Shown: positions 16,585 to 25,417 of the stretch, piece by piece
How the letters are laid out: each line of letters begins with the position of its first letter
Numbering within the stretch: position 1 is the stretch's first letter
From: Anaerolineaceae bacterium
GTDB taxonomy: Bacteria; Chloroflexota; Anaerolineae; Aggregatilineales; Phototrophicaceae
Direction: 5' to 3'
Length of the DNA stretch: 64,000 nt
NCBI GenBank assembly: GCA_028818375.1
Contig: JAPPOB010000009.1
Coordinates: forward strand, 1 to 64,000
Made by a program: the position numbers and the translations under genes
The notes under the pieces: generated by a model
What the model saw: the letters and a program-made list of their open reading frames with translations, nothing else
Database searches by the model: none
Told to the model about the DNA's origin: nothing

Positions 16585-17388
16585 ATGAATTCCATGACCA
16601 TCATCGATGCTCACATACATTTCGGTACGGACCCGGCCATCGCCGGGCATCTCATCGTGCCCTACGTGCAGTATGACCAGCCCGCATCCATCATCCGGAT
16701 GCTGGATGAGTACGGTCTGGACCGCGGCGTTTTGCTGCCGCCGGACCGCATCCTCAACCCCCCTTACGACAACGATTATCGCCAGGCCAACGAGGCCGTC
16801 GCCCGCGCCGTCGCCGACAATCCCCGACGTCTGGTCGGCGCGATTCGACTGAATCCACTCTTTGGCGAGGAATTCGTGTGGGAAACCGTGCGTTACTTCG
16901 TCGAGGAACGCGGCCTTGGCGGGATCAAGATGGTCGCCCGCGCCGATTTTTACAATCCGGCCAGCCTGCGGGTCACCGGCCCGGTCTTCGAGGCGGCGGC
17001 GCAATACGACATTCCCGTCCTTTTCCACTCCGGCCACCCTGGCCGCGACCTGCCCTCGCTTCAGGGCTATGCGGCGCGCCAGTACCCCCGGGCAAAGGTC
17101 ATCATCGCCCACATCGGCCTGCACGATTACCTGACGGAGACCATCATCGCCTGCAAGGAGGCGGAAAACGTCTTCGCCGACATGAGCCAGGCCTGGCCCT
17201 ACGATATCAAGGCCTTCGTGCGCGCCGTCGGCGCCGAACGCCTGCTCTACGGCAGTGACGCACCCTTCCAGTCGCCACTGGTGGAACGCATCAAGGTTGA
17301 GGAATGCCGCTTCAGCGACAAAGAGCTGGAGTTGATCTTCCACCGCAACGCAGAGCGAATCTGGGGTTTCCCCGCCGCAAGCGCATGA
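16585..17388 (+). CDS. Amidohydrolase family protein (PF04909-type)
   Basis: This protein of about 267 residues is a TIM-barrel metal hydrolase or decarboxylase. It begins with IIDAHIHFG (H10-x-H12), and later has FHSGHPG, IIAHIGLHD and YGSDAPF, the remaining histidines and the aspartate of the active site. Family members include hydrolases and nonoxidative decarboxylases. Two ATGs (16585, 16594) are possible and no good ribosome-binding site is visible; it may be translated by coupling past the hairpin. Its stop overlaps the PfkB gene start by 4 nt. Confidence 0.83.
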   Translation: MNSMTIIDAHIHFGTDPAIAGHLIVPYVQYDQPASIIRMLDEYGLDRGVLLPPDRILNPPYDNDYRQANEAVARAVADNPRRLVGAIRLNPLFGEEFVWETVRYFVEERGLGGIKMVARADFYNPASLRVTGPVFEAAAQYDIPVLFHSGHPGRDLPSLQGYAARQYPRAKVIIAHIGLHDYLTETIIACKEAENVFADMSQAWPYDIKAFVRAVGAERLLYGSDAPFQSPLVERIKVEECRFSDKELELIFHRNAERIWGFPAASA

Positions 17389-18320
17389 GCCGGCCCGCAG
17401 CGGACTTTGACGTCGTCGCGGTCGGCTCCTGGACCAATTTCGATCACCTGTTTGAAGTTACATCCCTGCCCGCTCCGGGCGACACGGTTCAGATTTGCAG
17501 TCCGGTCGATGACGTGGAGCGCGTGTACTTCGGCGGCTGCGCGCCCAACGTGGCCGTCGCCGCCGCCCGCCTGGGAGCGCGTTCGGCCCTGGTCAGCGTG
17601 GTCGGCGAAGACTTCAACTCGCGTGGTTACGCGGCACATCTGGATGAATGTGGCGTGGACCGGCGGGCCGTGCAAATTATCGCCCGTGAGCGTTGCGGCC
17701 ACAGCTTTGTTTTTCGCGATGCCGATGGAGACTCGGTCTGCATCTCGCAGATCGGCGTTGCCGCGCGCCAGGAGGAATTTGCCCCGGATCCCGCCGCTCT
17801 TGCCGCGGCGAGGGTGGCAGTCATCACCTACCGCTTCGATCGCTTCACCCTGAAGGCGGCGGAGTTGGCGCGGGCGGGTGGCGCCCAGGTGATTCTGAGT
17901 GGTGCCCTGGCGACCGCGCCCGATCTGGACGCAGCCTTCGTTGGCAGGGCAAACATGCTGGTCTGCACCGAACACGAACTGGCACAGCTTGTGTCCTCGC
18001 TGGCTCTTGATGACGCCCGTGCGCTTCTGGAAACGGGACTGTCAGCCATCGTGTGTACGCGAGGCGCGGCCGGCATCGCCTGGCAGGGGTCGGGGAAAAG
18101 GGGGCAAGTCCCGGCGGTCGCCGCATGCCGCGTGCTGGACTCGACCGGGGCCGGAGACGGCTTTGTCGCGGGCCTGGCGGTGGGTCTGGCGCGGGGCCAG
18201 GCGCTGCCGGATGCCATCCGACTCGGGGCCAGCGTCGCCAGTTTCGTCGTGGAAGCCCTCGGTTGCCAGACGAATTTGCCGTCATTGCCGGCGGCGCAGG
18301 CGCGGCTTGCGAGAGTGTAG
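17385..18320 (+). CDS. PfkB-family carbohydrate kinase
   Basis: This 311-residue kinase has the first PfkB signature region (GGCAPNVAVAAARLGA, about 50-65) and the second (DSTGAGDGF) with the catalytic aspartate near residue 265. PfkB kinases phosphorylate sugars, nucleosides or related alcohols. The start ATG overlaps the amidohydrolase stop (ATGA). It ends the plus-strand operon and converges with the thiol peroxidase gene. The substrate may be the hydrolysis product of the upstream amidohydrolase, but nothing in the sequence proves it. Confidence 0.88.
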   Translation: MSRPAADFDVVAVGSWTNFDHLFEVTSLPAPGDTVQICSPVDDVERVYFGGCAPNVAVAAARLGARSALVSVVGEDFNSRGYAAHLDECGVDRRAVQIIARERCGHSFVFRDADGDSVCISQIGVAARQEEFAPDPAALAAARVAVITYRFDRFTLKAAELARAGGAQVILSGALATAPDLDAAFVGRANMLVCTEHELAQLVSSLALDDARALLETGLSAIVCTRGAAGIAWQGSGKRGQVPAVAACRVLDSTGAGDGFVAGLAVGLARGQALPDAIRLGASVASFVVEALGCQTNLPSLPAAQARLARV

Positions 18321-18360
18321 GGCGGCAAGCAGGTCCTCCAGGTCTGTCGGCGCGAACGCG

Positions 18361-18876
18361 TCAGGCCAGGCCCTTCAGCACCGCCAGCGCCGTCTCGTAG
18401 TCCGGATGCTCGTGGACCTCAGGAAGATACTGTACGTAGCAAATGTAGTTTTCGTCATCGATGACGAACAACGCACGGTGCAGGATTCTCAGCTCCCGGA
18501 TGATTGTGCCATAGGCCCTGCCAAAGGTCCCGTCACGATAATCGGAAAGGACCACATTGCGCGAAACGCCGGCGGCGGAACACCAGCGGTCCTGGGCAAA
18601 TGGAAGGTCCATACTGACGGTGATGAAGGCAAAGTCGTCACCCATTTCCGCCACTTCCTTGCTCAGCAACATGGTTTGTTCGTTGCAGATGGCCGTATCC
18701 AGACTGGGCACCGAACTCACCAGGCGAATCTTGCCATCAGTGTCGCCCAGCAAGTCGAAGGGCGTATGAAACTTGCTCTGAACGGTCGCCTCCGGCGCTT
18801 CCTCGCCGGCGGACAGATGTGGGCCGTCCAGATGCACGATCATGTCACCCAAATAGGTGACGGTTCTTTCACTCAT
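18361..18876 (-). CDS. tpx: Thiol peroxidase (atypical 2-Cys peroxiredoxin)
   Basis: This 171-residue cytoplasmic peroxiredoxin has the Tpx pattern SVPSLDTAIC with peroxidatic C64 and a resolving C99 (DRWCSAAG). It reduces hydroperoxides and is normally recycled by thioredoxin/thioredoxin reductase. I chose the second of two adjacent ATGs because AGGAGG lies 5 nt before it. It lies 36 nt downstream of the broken glutaredoxin-thioredoxin reductase gene on the same strand, so its electron supply may come from elsewhere. A decayed second copy of its 3' end lies at 20203-20268. Confidence 0.92.
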   Translation of the reverse strand: MSERTVTYLGDMIVHLDGPHLSAGEEAPEATVQSKFHTPFDLLGDTDGKIRLVSSVPSLDTAICNEQTMLLSKEVAEMGDDFAFITVSMDLPFAQDRWCSAAGVSRNVVLSDYRDGTFGRAYGTIIRELRILHRALFVIDDENYICYVQYLPEVHEHPDYETALAVLKGLA

Positions 18877-18912
18877 CATCTCCTCCTGACCAACTCACCG
18901 CCCCGCCACTTG

Positions 18913-19920
18913 TCAGATTTTGAACCTGATGCCTTTCAGATATTCCCGCACCAGCATCGCTGCCGTCACTCCCTCTCCCGCCGCCGCGGCGACCTGCCTG
19001 GTGCTGCTTTCCCGCACGTCGCCGGCGGCAAAAATACCCGGCACGGAAGTCTCGAACATCAGGGGCAGACGCGATTCAAAGCGGTCCACCCAGGCACTGT
19101 CTGCCGGCAGATTGTGACCGGTGAGTATGAAGCCCGCCCTGTTCAGTTCCACGTCCGTGTCATTCAGGAAAGACGTGTTGGGTTCCAGACCGATGAATAT
19201 AAAGGCGCCGTTTACATGCACCTGGTCCTCGACGGCGCTGTTGCCGCCGCCCGGCACGGCAACGTGCTGTCCCTTGTAAAAGGGTCCGTCGCAGGCAGCG
19301 CAGTAATGCACGCCGTTGCCCAAAAACCTGTCCTCGCCTTCCACGTTCAGGCGCCGGTATTTGCTCCCTGTCGCGATGATGACGCGCTGCCGCTGAATTC
19401 CTCGCCGGTTGTGGTGACCACCGTGTGATAGTTGTCGCGGCTGCGAATCGTAGCAATGCTGGAAGACTGCAGGATTTCCACACCGAAGAATTCGGCCTGC
19501 TCACGAAGCCTGTCACTAAACTCGAAGCCCGTGAAATTGGCGTTGTCCCCGACTGCCTCGCGCTCGATGACCAGGGTTTCCGTCGCGTCCCGTGCAGTGA
19601 AAAGGGAGGCCGTGAGACCGGCCGGACCGGCGCCAATGATGATCAGCGGCCAGAAGCTGCGATTCATGTGCAGCGAAATCAAGTTTTCTGGCCAGCTCCA
19701 GGTTGGTCGGGCGCAAAAGGACGTCGCCGTCCTCGAAAACTATGGTCGGCAAGACCCGTTTGCCACCGGTCTTGTCCAGTATCTCCCGCGTATGTTCGGG
19801 ATGTTCAAGGATGTAAATCCATTCGTAGGGCACGCCGTGCTCGCCCATGAAAGTCTTGCAACGCCGGCAGTCAGGACACCAGTGAGCCCCGTATGTGGTT
19901 GCGCGGGCCCGGCAATCCGT
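18913..19920 (-). pseudogene. Broken glutaredoxin - thioredoxin reductase fusion
   Basis: Read on the minus strand, a glutaredoxin-like segment (TTYGAHWCPDCRRC to PTIVFEDGDVLLRPTNLELA, about 19920-19690) is followed, in another frame, by the FAD domain (LIIIGAGPAGLTASLFTAR, 19667 onward). A second shift near 19380 (gcgtcatc where gcggtcatc is expected) breaks VIIATGSKYRR; the last part (18913-19344) resumes with YCAACDGPFYKG, the redox CxxC, and ends GIFAAGDVRE. Two inner segments also look shortened: after EREAVGDNAN, and between GGGNSAVEDQ and VHVNGAF, where most of the NADPH domain is missing. Intact fusions of this type are common in Chloroflexota. Decay is more likely than sequencing error because deletions and frameshifts coincide. 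Confidence 0.8.
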
Positions 19921-20059
19921 TCCCCTGGCTCCGTTCAACGGGTCCACTGTTCTTCTATTCCAGCCAGAACAGCGATTCCTCTCACTCCGCAAATCAGACT
20001 GAAGGGCCTGTCAACACGTCCGGAGTTCAGGGCTGCCACAGGAATTCACAACACTAGTG

Positions 20060-20103
20060 CACGAAAAAGCAGAAACAGGACCGGTTTGCCGGTTGCATCC
20101 TGT
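20060..20103 (-). terminator. Probable Rho-independent terminator for the minus-strand operon
   Basis: On the minus strand ACAGG and ACCGG pair with CCGGT and CCTGT around a CAAA loop, with a 5-nt bulge on one side, and the hairpin is followed by TTTCTGCTTTTT. It lies about 260 nt beyond the stop of the DUF3604 gene and before the broken reductase gene, so it would end the 31.7-20.4 kb transcript. Confidence 0.5.
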
Positions 20104-20110
20104 CCCTCAA

Positions 20111-20124
20111 TTGAATGATATCAA
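20111..20124. promoter_or_regulatory. FNR/CRP-box-like palindrome
   Basis: TTGAA-TGAT-ATCAA differs at one position from the FNR consensus TTGAT-N4-ATCAA. It is upstream of the redox genes on the minus strand, but a terminator-like hairpin lies between, which weakens a promoter role. It could be a chance match. Confidence 0.25.
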
Positions 20125-20202
20125 TCACTCTATCCTGCAGATATGCTACGCCAAGGCAGCGGATGGCACCAGACAGAGATGCCGCCCGGGCAGCGCTACA
20201 GG

Positions 20203-20268
20203 TCAGGGCCATCAGCACTGCCGGTGCATTTTGGAAGTCTGGATTCTCGCAAACTTCCGGGAGGCTCT
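20203..20268 (-). pseudogene. Decayed 3' end of a second thiol peroxidase gene
   Basis: On the minus strand this reads LPEVCENPDFQNAPAVLMAL, matching the intact Tpx ending LPEVHEHPDYETALAVLKGL in spacing and most key residues. No upstream Tpx sequence remains. It suggests an earlier tandem duplication around the peroxidase and reductase genes. The match is short, so confidence is moderate. Confidence 0.6.
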
Positions 20269-20359
20269 GCAAGCACGCATTTGGTTCTGAGCAGACGCCC
20301 CGTTTGCAAATGCTGCCATTGTCGAGGGCTTCCTTGCGGCAGATCGACAGCGCAGCGCC

Positions 20360-22573
20360 TCAATGCGTAACATACCAGGGACTGGTCCAGGCTTTCGCTC
20401 CATCAGCCTGGAGCACGCGAATCCAGTAGGCGTGTTCCCCGGCAGGGCTGTCGGCGGGTCGGTAGCTGGTTCTGAAGTGTCGCGCTTTCAGCCCGAGCGG
20501 GCGGCGCTCCATCGTCAATTCCAAGTCAACCCCGCCCGCCGCTATCCGCAGGCCCTGGTCCGCCAGGTCGGACCAGGGGGCCTCCGCCGAGACAAGGGGC
20601 GTGTCAACCGCCAGATGGGTATCGGCCTGCGCCTCCAGGGTCACGAGGATGCCATCGCTGTCGCCGGTCGTGATGGAGCGCCAACTCACGCGCCCGGCAT
20701 CCCAGGCCTCTACGCCCTCGGCAGGTGAATCGAAGGCATAACCCTCGACGGCCAGGATCCTGCCGCGCTCAACGCTGAGTGTGCCATCCCAGCGGGCTAT
20801 TCTCGCCCTGCCCCGTACCCGCGCACCCTTCCAGCTCAACCTGAGCTGGTCCGGGCTCCGCTCCTGAATCGCTGGCCAGCACTGCAACAAGCCGTTCCCC
20901 CGCCAGAGCTCAATCTGTTCCAGCTCCCCGGTCCCCACAATCTCCAGGTCGAAAGCAGGGGGACGGCCCAGGCTGAAGCGGCTGCCAACGGGACGGCCCT
21001 CGCAGCACGCCTGCACGATGATGCGTTGACCGCTCGTGGCGTAGCAGCGACGCGCCATCAGGGCTTCCCCGATGGCGCTGCGGGTGAGCTCGCTCGCCAT
21101 AATGCAGGTGAGCCCGCCGAAAACGCCAAAGGTGCTCGCTCCCGGATAACTACTGCCGGGTCTGCCCTTGTGGCCATCGCTCCCTGCCACCACCCCGACG
21201 TGGTAACCGCGTGCGATGGACTCGCGCAGCATCCACTCGAACTCACCCCAGGAGGAGTACAGCTCGACCACTGGCTCGAGCGTCGCGCTGTGAAAGGCCA
21301 GGTCGCTGGGGCGGCCGCCCACGTGGGGAATGATAAAGAGGTCGCTACGTCCCGCCAGCGCCTCGTGCAGGTTGGATACCGGATAGCGGTCCTTGGCCAG
21401 GTCTGAGAGGTCGCCGATCTGGGCGTGACTGGAACGCAGGAGCTCACCCTCACTGCCCAGGAAATAGACGTTGCGGTCGCCACCGCCAGCACTGTTGCCG
21501 GACCATTCATAGCCTGCGAAGGCCACAAAGCGCCCGGGCTCGTTCGCATCATTGGCGGCCGCCAGGATCTCTTCCCAGATCTCTGCGCTGATCTGGAAAT
21601 CATTCCCCTGATGGCCGGATACGTCCAGAGCGCTGTATTCGCGGGCGAAGGCGAAGTAGTCGCGTACGCTGTTGGTACCCACCGTCTCGCCGCTCTGGCC
21701 GTGCAGGTCGGCCCAGAAGGGACGATGCGGGCCGGATTCCCCGATCACCCTTACAGGATTGCTCTCACCGGCGAATGCGCCATCCAGTGCACGGGCATGT
21801 ATTGTGAATATGCCAGGTCGATTGGCGATGCAGTTGCCAAAGCGACGGACTCCGCGGTCGCCAGCCTGGAATGTGTAGCGCACCGGCAGGTTGGCGATCG
21901 AGTCGCTCGCCTCCTCCAGCGCGACAGTGCCGCCATAGCCTGTGGCGGGGTTTCCCCAGCCATCCTCGGCCTTTACCACGAGATCGAAGGGTCGCCCTGT
22001 CCTGGCCTCGCCAGGCAGGATCGCAACCAGGCGCTCCGCCTCGCCGGCGACGATTTCGGTGGTGGGTGAGCCGGGCAGCGTGACGTATTGACCGCTTCCC
22101 TGCGCGTCGACCAGGGCCCTGAAGCAAAAGGCTTTCTCCACAAAGGTCTGCGCCCGCGTCCCTGGTGAAGCGCCGCTCCTGTCCCCATAGGTAATGACTA
22201 TCGTTTCGCCCGGAAGCAGCGGGCCGTCAAAAATGTCAATCGCGAGGCAGGCCCGCCAGGGACGGACGTACCCTTTCGGATCGTAGCGGCAGGCGACCTT
22301 GCAGGAGCGGCTGTCCGTCGTTGCGCTTACATGGTTCGGTGCCGAGGCATCGGAGGTCTGCGGCGTTCCCCAGTCCGTGGCAAAGCGCCAGGCGACCAGC
22401 AGGGTCCCGTTCTCGTCGATCCCGTAGCTGCCCGCAGTGTAGCGAAGTCGCCAGGTTCCCCAACTCCCGGCAGTAACCGCGCCGGCAGGCGAGAACGTCG
22501 CGCTCCCGTAGAGTGTTTCGATCTGTTCCTCCCCCATTTCAACCAGGGGATTGAGCTCAATGCGGCTGGTCAT
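20360..22573 (-). CDS. DUF3604 family protein (PHP-like metal-dependent enzyme)
   Basis: This 737-residue protein has a beta-rich N-terminal part (about 1-270), then the DUF3604 core with PHP-like metal motifs: FWADLHGQSG, DVSGHQGND, FIIPHVGG and GVVAGSDGHKG. A beta-rich C-terminal part follows. DUF3604 proteins are uncharacterised but probably bind metals and hydrolyse phosphoester or amide-like bonds. There is no signal peptide. The start overlaps the upstream M81 gene by 17 nt, with GAAGGTGT before the ATG, so it is translated as part of the operon. It is the last gene before the hairpin at 20060-20103. Confidence 0.8.
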   Translation of the reverse strand: MTSRIELNPLVEMGEEQIETLYGSATFSPAGAVTAGSWGTWRLRYTAGSYGIDENGTLLVAWRFATDWGTPQTSDASAPNHVSATTDSRSCKVACRYDPKGYVRPWRACLAIDIFDGPLLPGETIVITYGDRSGASPGTRAQTFVEKAFCFRALVDAQGSGQYVTLPGSPTTEIVAGEAERLVAILPGEARTGRPFDLVVKAEDGWGNPATGYGGTVALEEASDSIANLPVRYTFQAGDRGVRRFGNCIANRPGIFTIHARALDGAFAGESNPVRVIGESGPHRPFWADLHGQSGETVGTNSVRDYFAFAREYSALDVSGHQGNDFQISAEIWEEILAAANDANEPGRFVAFAGYEWSGNSAGGGDRNVYFLGSEGELLRSSHAQIGDLSDLAKDRYPVSNLHEALAGRSDLFIIPHVGGRPSDLAFHSATLEPVVELYSSWGEFEWMLRESIARGYHVGVVAGSDGHKGRPGSSYPGASTFGVFGGLTCIMASELTRSAIGEALMARRCYATSGQRIIVQACCEGRPVGSRFSLGRPPAFDLEIVGTGELEQIELWRGNGLLQCWPAIQERSPDQLRLSWKGARVRGRARIARWDGTLSVERGRILAVEGYAFDSPAEGVEAWDAGRVSWRSITTGDSDGILVTLEAQADTHLAVDTPLVSAEAPWSDLADQGLRIAAGGVDLELTMERRPLGLKARHFRTSYRPADSPAGEHAYWIRVLQADGAKAWTSPWYVTH

Positions 22574-24065
22574 ACACCTTCTCTTCTGTGCTGGCGCTTG
22601 CGGGCAGCCCCCACAGGGCTGGCGCCCGGCGATAGCGGAAGCGTGCCGGATTCACTGTGGTGACGCCCGGAGAGTCGACCTCGATAATCTCGCCGGCAAT
22701 CGCCTCGTACGCGGCGCGCCAGGCGATGGCGGCCTTCACGACCAGCACCTGCTGCCGCGCCGGCTGTAGCCCCACGCTTAGCAGTTGCTGCAGGCTAAAG
22801 GGTGTCTGCCGTCGACTGGTCAGCAGCAGGAAGCTCGAACTCTCACCGGGAGGGCCGGAGGTTTCCAGCAGGGCGCTGAGGCCCTGATTATGGTAGCGCT
22901 GACCGTCATGGCGCACCTCGCTTTCCTCATAGCGCCCGTCGTGAAGACACTTAACGCGCCCGCTGACTTCGACTGGTTCCCCATGCAGGTTGTCCCGCAC
23001 CCCGCCGACGTGAAGGCGCAGATCAGCACCAACCCCGGCGCGGGCGCAGGCGGCGACGGCCTCCGGATCGGCGAGGACGACGACCCGGCCCTCCACGCCC
23101 TGCCGCAGCAACTCATGGAGGATGAAGGTGCTGTCGCCACTCGAGCCGCCCCCGATGTTATCGCCCATGTCGACGAGAATGACCGGCCTGCGGTCGCTCG
23201 CCTTCGCCATTGATACGGCGTGTACCACATCCGGCAGCCTGAAATTCAGCCGCTCCCGGATGGCCCACAACCGGTCGGCGAGCTGACCGGCCCCCTGCCG
23301 CGCAAGCGCGGGCGCCCCGTCCGTCACCACCACCGCCGCCGGTCCCATCGCCGGGACGTCGGCGTACTGGTAGCCGCCCGCCACGCTCGCCGCCACGACA
23401 GCCGGCTGCTCTTCCAGAGCGCGTACGGCCTTCATGACGCGGTCCATCGGCGGCACGTTGGTGTTCTGGTGCACGATATTCAGCAGCATGGGCGGTTTCA
23501 CAAGCGCCTGGACCGGCCTGATCTCTCCCCTGATCGTGCGGGCGATCACGCTGGCGGCCTGTAGCCCCCGCTCGCGGTGGTCGAGGTGCGGGTAACTCTT
23601 GTAGATGATGAGTGCCGTACTCAACGCCACGACTTGCTCGGAAACATTGGCATGGTAATCGTGGGTAACCACCAGCGGAAAGTCTGCGCCGACCTGCTGC
23701 CGCAGCCGTCGCAGCACCTCGGCGTCCGCGTCCGGGCAGGCCTCACTGACCATCGCCCCGTGGAGGGCGAGCAGCAGCCCGTCCAGACGGGGGGCGAGCG
23801 CGAGACGCTCCAGCAGGTCCCGCGTCAATAGCTCGAAGGCCTCAGGGGTCACCACGCCGCCCGGGGTTGCCTGCGCCATCAGGGTGGGGAACAACTCGTA
23901 GCCGAAGTACTCCGCGCCGGCGATAAAGCCACCCAGCTCATGAGGCGTGTCGCGCCACCAGCGAAGCAATTCGTCGCTTCGCTGCACGCGAAAGGCCTCA
24001 AACGGGGTCGGGGCGGGGTTGAAGGTATTCGACTCGTGCATGATGCCGCCCACCGCGACGCGCAT
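22557..24065 (-). CDS. M81-family metallopeptidase (MlrC-like)
   Basis: This 502-residue protein matches the M81 / DUF1485 family, named for microcystinase C. Visible motifs are GGIMHESNTFNP at the N-terminus, LLALHGAMVSE, VVTHDYHANVSE (metal-binding D and H) and IYKSYPHLDHRERG. Members cleave small peptides with unusual amide bonds; most natural substrates are unknown. In this operon it could act on peptides or lactams containing D- or beta-amino acids imported by the upstream transporter. It lies 56 nt after the aminotransferase gene. Confidence 0.87.
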   Translation of the reverse strand: MRVAVGGIMHESNTFNPAPTPFEAFRVQRSDELLRWWRDTPHELGGFIAGAEYFGYELFPTLMAQATPGGVVTPEAFELLTRDLLERLALAPRLDGLLLALHGAMVSEACPDADAEVLRRLRQQVGADFPLVVTHDYHANVSEQVVALSTALIIYKSYPHLDHRERGLQAASVIARTIRGEIRPVQALVKPPMLLNIVHQNTNVPPMDRVMKAVRALEEQPAVVAASVAGGYQYADVPAMGPAAVVVTDGAPALARQGAGQLADRLWAIRERLNFRLPDVVHAVSMAKASDRRPVILVDMGDNIGGGSSGDSTFILHELLRQGVEGRVVVLADPEAVAACARAGVGADLRLHVGGVRDNLHGEPVEVSGRVKCLHDGRYEESEVRHDGQRYHNQGLSALLETSGPPGESSSFLLLTSRRQTPFSLQQLLSVGLQPARQQVLVVKAAIAWRAAYEAIAGEIIEVDSPGVTTVNPARFRYRRAPALWGLPASASTEEKVYDQPH

Positions 24066-24121
24066 CCGCTTACCCTCCAGGGGGAGACTGCGCCACAGGA
24101 TCCGGCGGCGCGGCGATCATC

Positions 24122-25417
24122 TCAATCCCAAATCGATTCGAGCCGGTCCAGGGTGAACTCGATATCACGCGGCTCATGGGCGGCAGAAAGGTACCAGAGA
24201 CCACGGTCGAGAACGCGGATCCCCTCCGCGAGCAGGAGGTCCGCAAGCTTCCTGTAGCGCGCCTGGTCGCTCTCAAGGTAGCTGCGATAGTCGACGATCG
24301 CCGGCTGATCGCTGAAGGCGACGTGAAACATCGGGCCTGGCCCCTGCACCAGGACCTCACTGCCCTTCTTGCGGGCCAGGGCCCTTATCCCTTCCATGAG
24401 GCCCTGCCCCAGGTCGAATAGCTGTCGGTAGATGCGGCCCTCATCCCGCTCCAGTTCTTCCAGCGTCGCGTGTGCGGCCGCCATCGCCGTGACGTTGCTG
24501 TTATAGGTTCCCGAGTGGTTCACCCTGCCCTGCGCGATCAGTTCCATCAGGTCCCGCCTGCCGGCCAGGCAACTGAGGGTGAAGCCACTGGCCATGGCCT
24601 TGCCGAAGGTGGCCAGGTCGGGAGTCACGCCGAAGTATCCCTGCGCGCCGCCAAGGCCGAGCCGGAAGCCGGTGATGACCTCATCAAAGATCAGAACGAT
24701 CCCGTGACGGCTGCAGATCTCGCGCACTCCCTCCAGGTAGCCCTCCACGGGCAGGATGCAGGCCGTGTTGCACATCACCGGTTCCATGATGACGGCGGCG
24801 ATCTCATCCCCCTGCTGCTGAACCCGATCTTCAAACAGCGCCAGATCGTTCCATGGCAGGACGACCACGTCCTCAAGGGCGCTGCTCGCCTGACCCTCAC
24901 TGGCGGGGTGGGCCTGCGCGGCGTGGCGCGGGCCGGCGGCATCAAGCGGCGGCGCAACGCTGACCAGGACGTTGTCGAACCAGCCGTGGTAGTGGCCCTC
25001 AAACTTGACGATCTTATCCCGCCCGCTCCAGGCACGCGCCAGGCGGAGGGCCGCCTGAACGATCTCGGAACCCGAGTTGCTGTAGCGCAGCATTTCGGCG
25101 CAGGGGATCAGGGATTGAAGTTTTTCGGAGAGCAGGATCTCCAGTTCGTGTTGCCCGGCGAAGAGTTGCCCGCGCTGCAGGGCGTCCTGTACGGCGCCCA
25201 TGACGGGCTCGGGTGTGTGCCCCAGAAGCATGGGGCCCTGGCCGATCACGTAGTCCAGATAGTGATTCCCGTCCACGTCGTAGAGGTGGGCGCCCCGGGC
25301 GTACTCAAAAAACAGGGGCGTCTCCGCCCCGGCGCGGACGTTGCTGCTCACGCCGCCCGCCAGCGATTGCCGCGAACGCTCCCACAGGGTTCTCGAACGG
25401 CTGGTTGGTAAGGTCAT
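24122..25417 (-). CDS. Class III aminotransferase (glutamate-1-semialdehyde aminomutase-like)
   Basis: This 431-residue PLP enzyme of the class III fold has the PLP lysine K273 in TFGKAMASG, the ring-nitrogen aspartate D245 in LIFDEVITGF, and the phosphate-loop region NSGSE (114-118). It resembles HemL, but no other tetrapyrrole gene is nearby and it sits among amino-acid hydrolases, so a transaminase or aminomutase for an unusual amino acid is more likely. The ATG at 25417 has AAGGAGA upstream and overlaps the stop of the preceding gene by 4 nt. Confidence 0.85.
   Translation of the reverse strand: MTLPTSRSRTLWERSRQSLAGGVSSNVRAGAETPLFFEYARGAHLYDVDGNHYLDYVIGQGPMLLGHTPEPVMGAVQDALQRGQLFAGQHELEILLSEKLQSLIPCAEMLRYSNSGSEIVQAALRLARAWSGRDKIVKFEGHYHGWFDNVLVSVAPPLDAAGPRHAAQAHPASEGQASSALEDVVVLPWNDLALFEDRVQQQGDEIAAVIMEPVMCNTACILPVEGYLEGVREICSRHGIVLIFDEVITGFRLGLGGAQGYFGVTPDLATFGKAMASGFTLSCLAGRRDLMELIAQGRVNHSGTYNSNVTAMAAAHATLEELERDEGRIYRQLFDLGQGLMEGIRALARKKGSEVLVQGPGPMFHVAFSDQPAIVDYRSYLESDQARYRKLADLLLAEGIRVLDRGLWYLSAAHEPRDIEFTLDRLESIWD

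Larger units (their letters stand above)
19921..20359. other. Intergenic stretch with gene remnant, terminator and palindrome
   Basis: This 439-nt stretch has no intact gene. It contains a terminator-like hairpin (20060-20103), an FNR-box-like palindrome (20111-20124) and a decayed tpx 3' end (20203-20268), all described separately. The rest shows no feature I can support. Confidence 0.6.

Noticed and set aside
24122..25417. hemL for tetrapyrrole synthesis
   Set aside because: It has class III aminotransferase motifs, but the operon has no heme gene and fits unusual amino-acid breakdown better.
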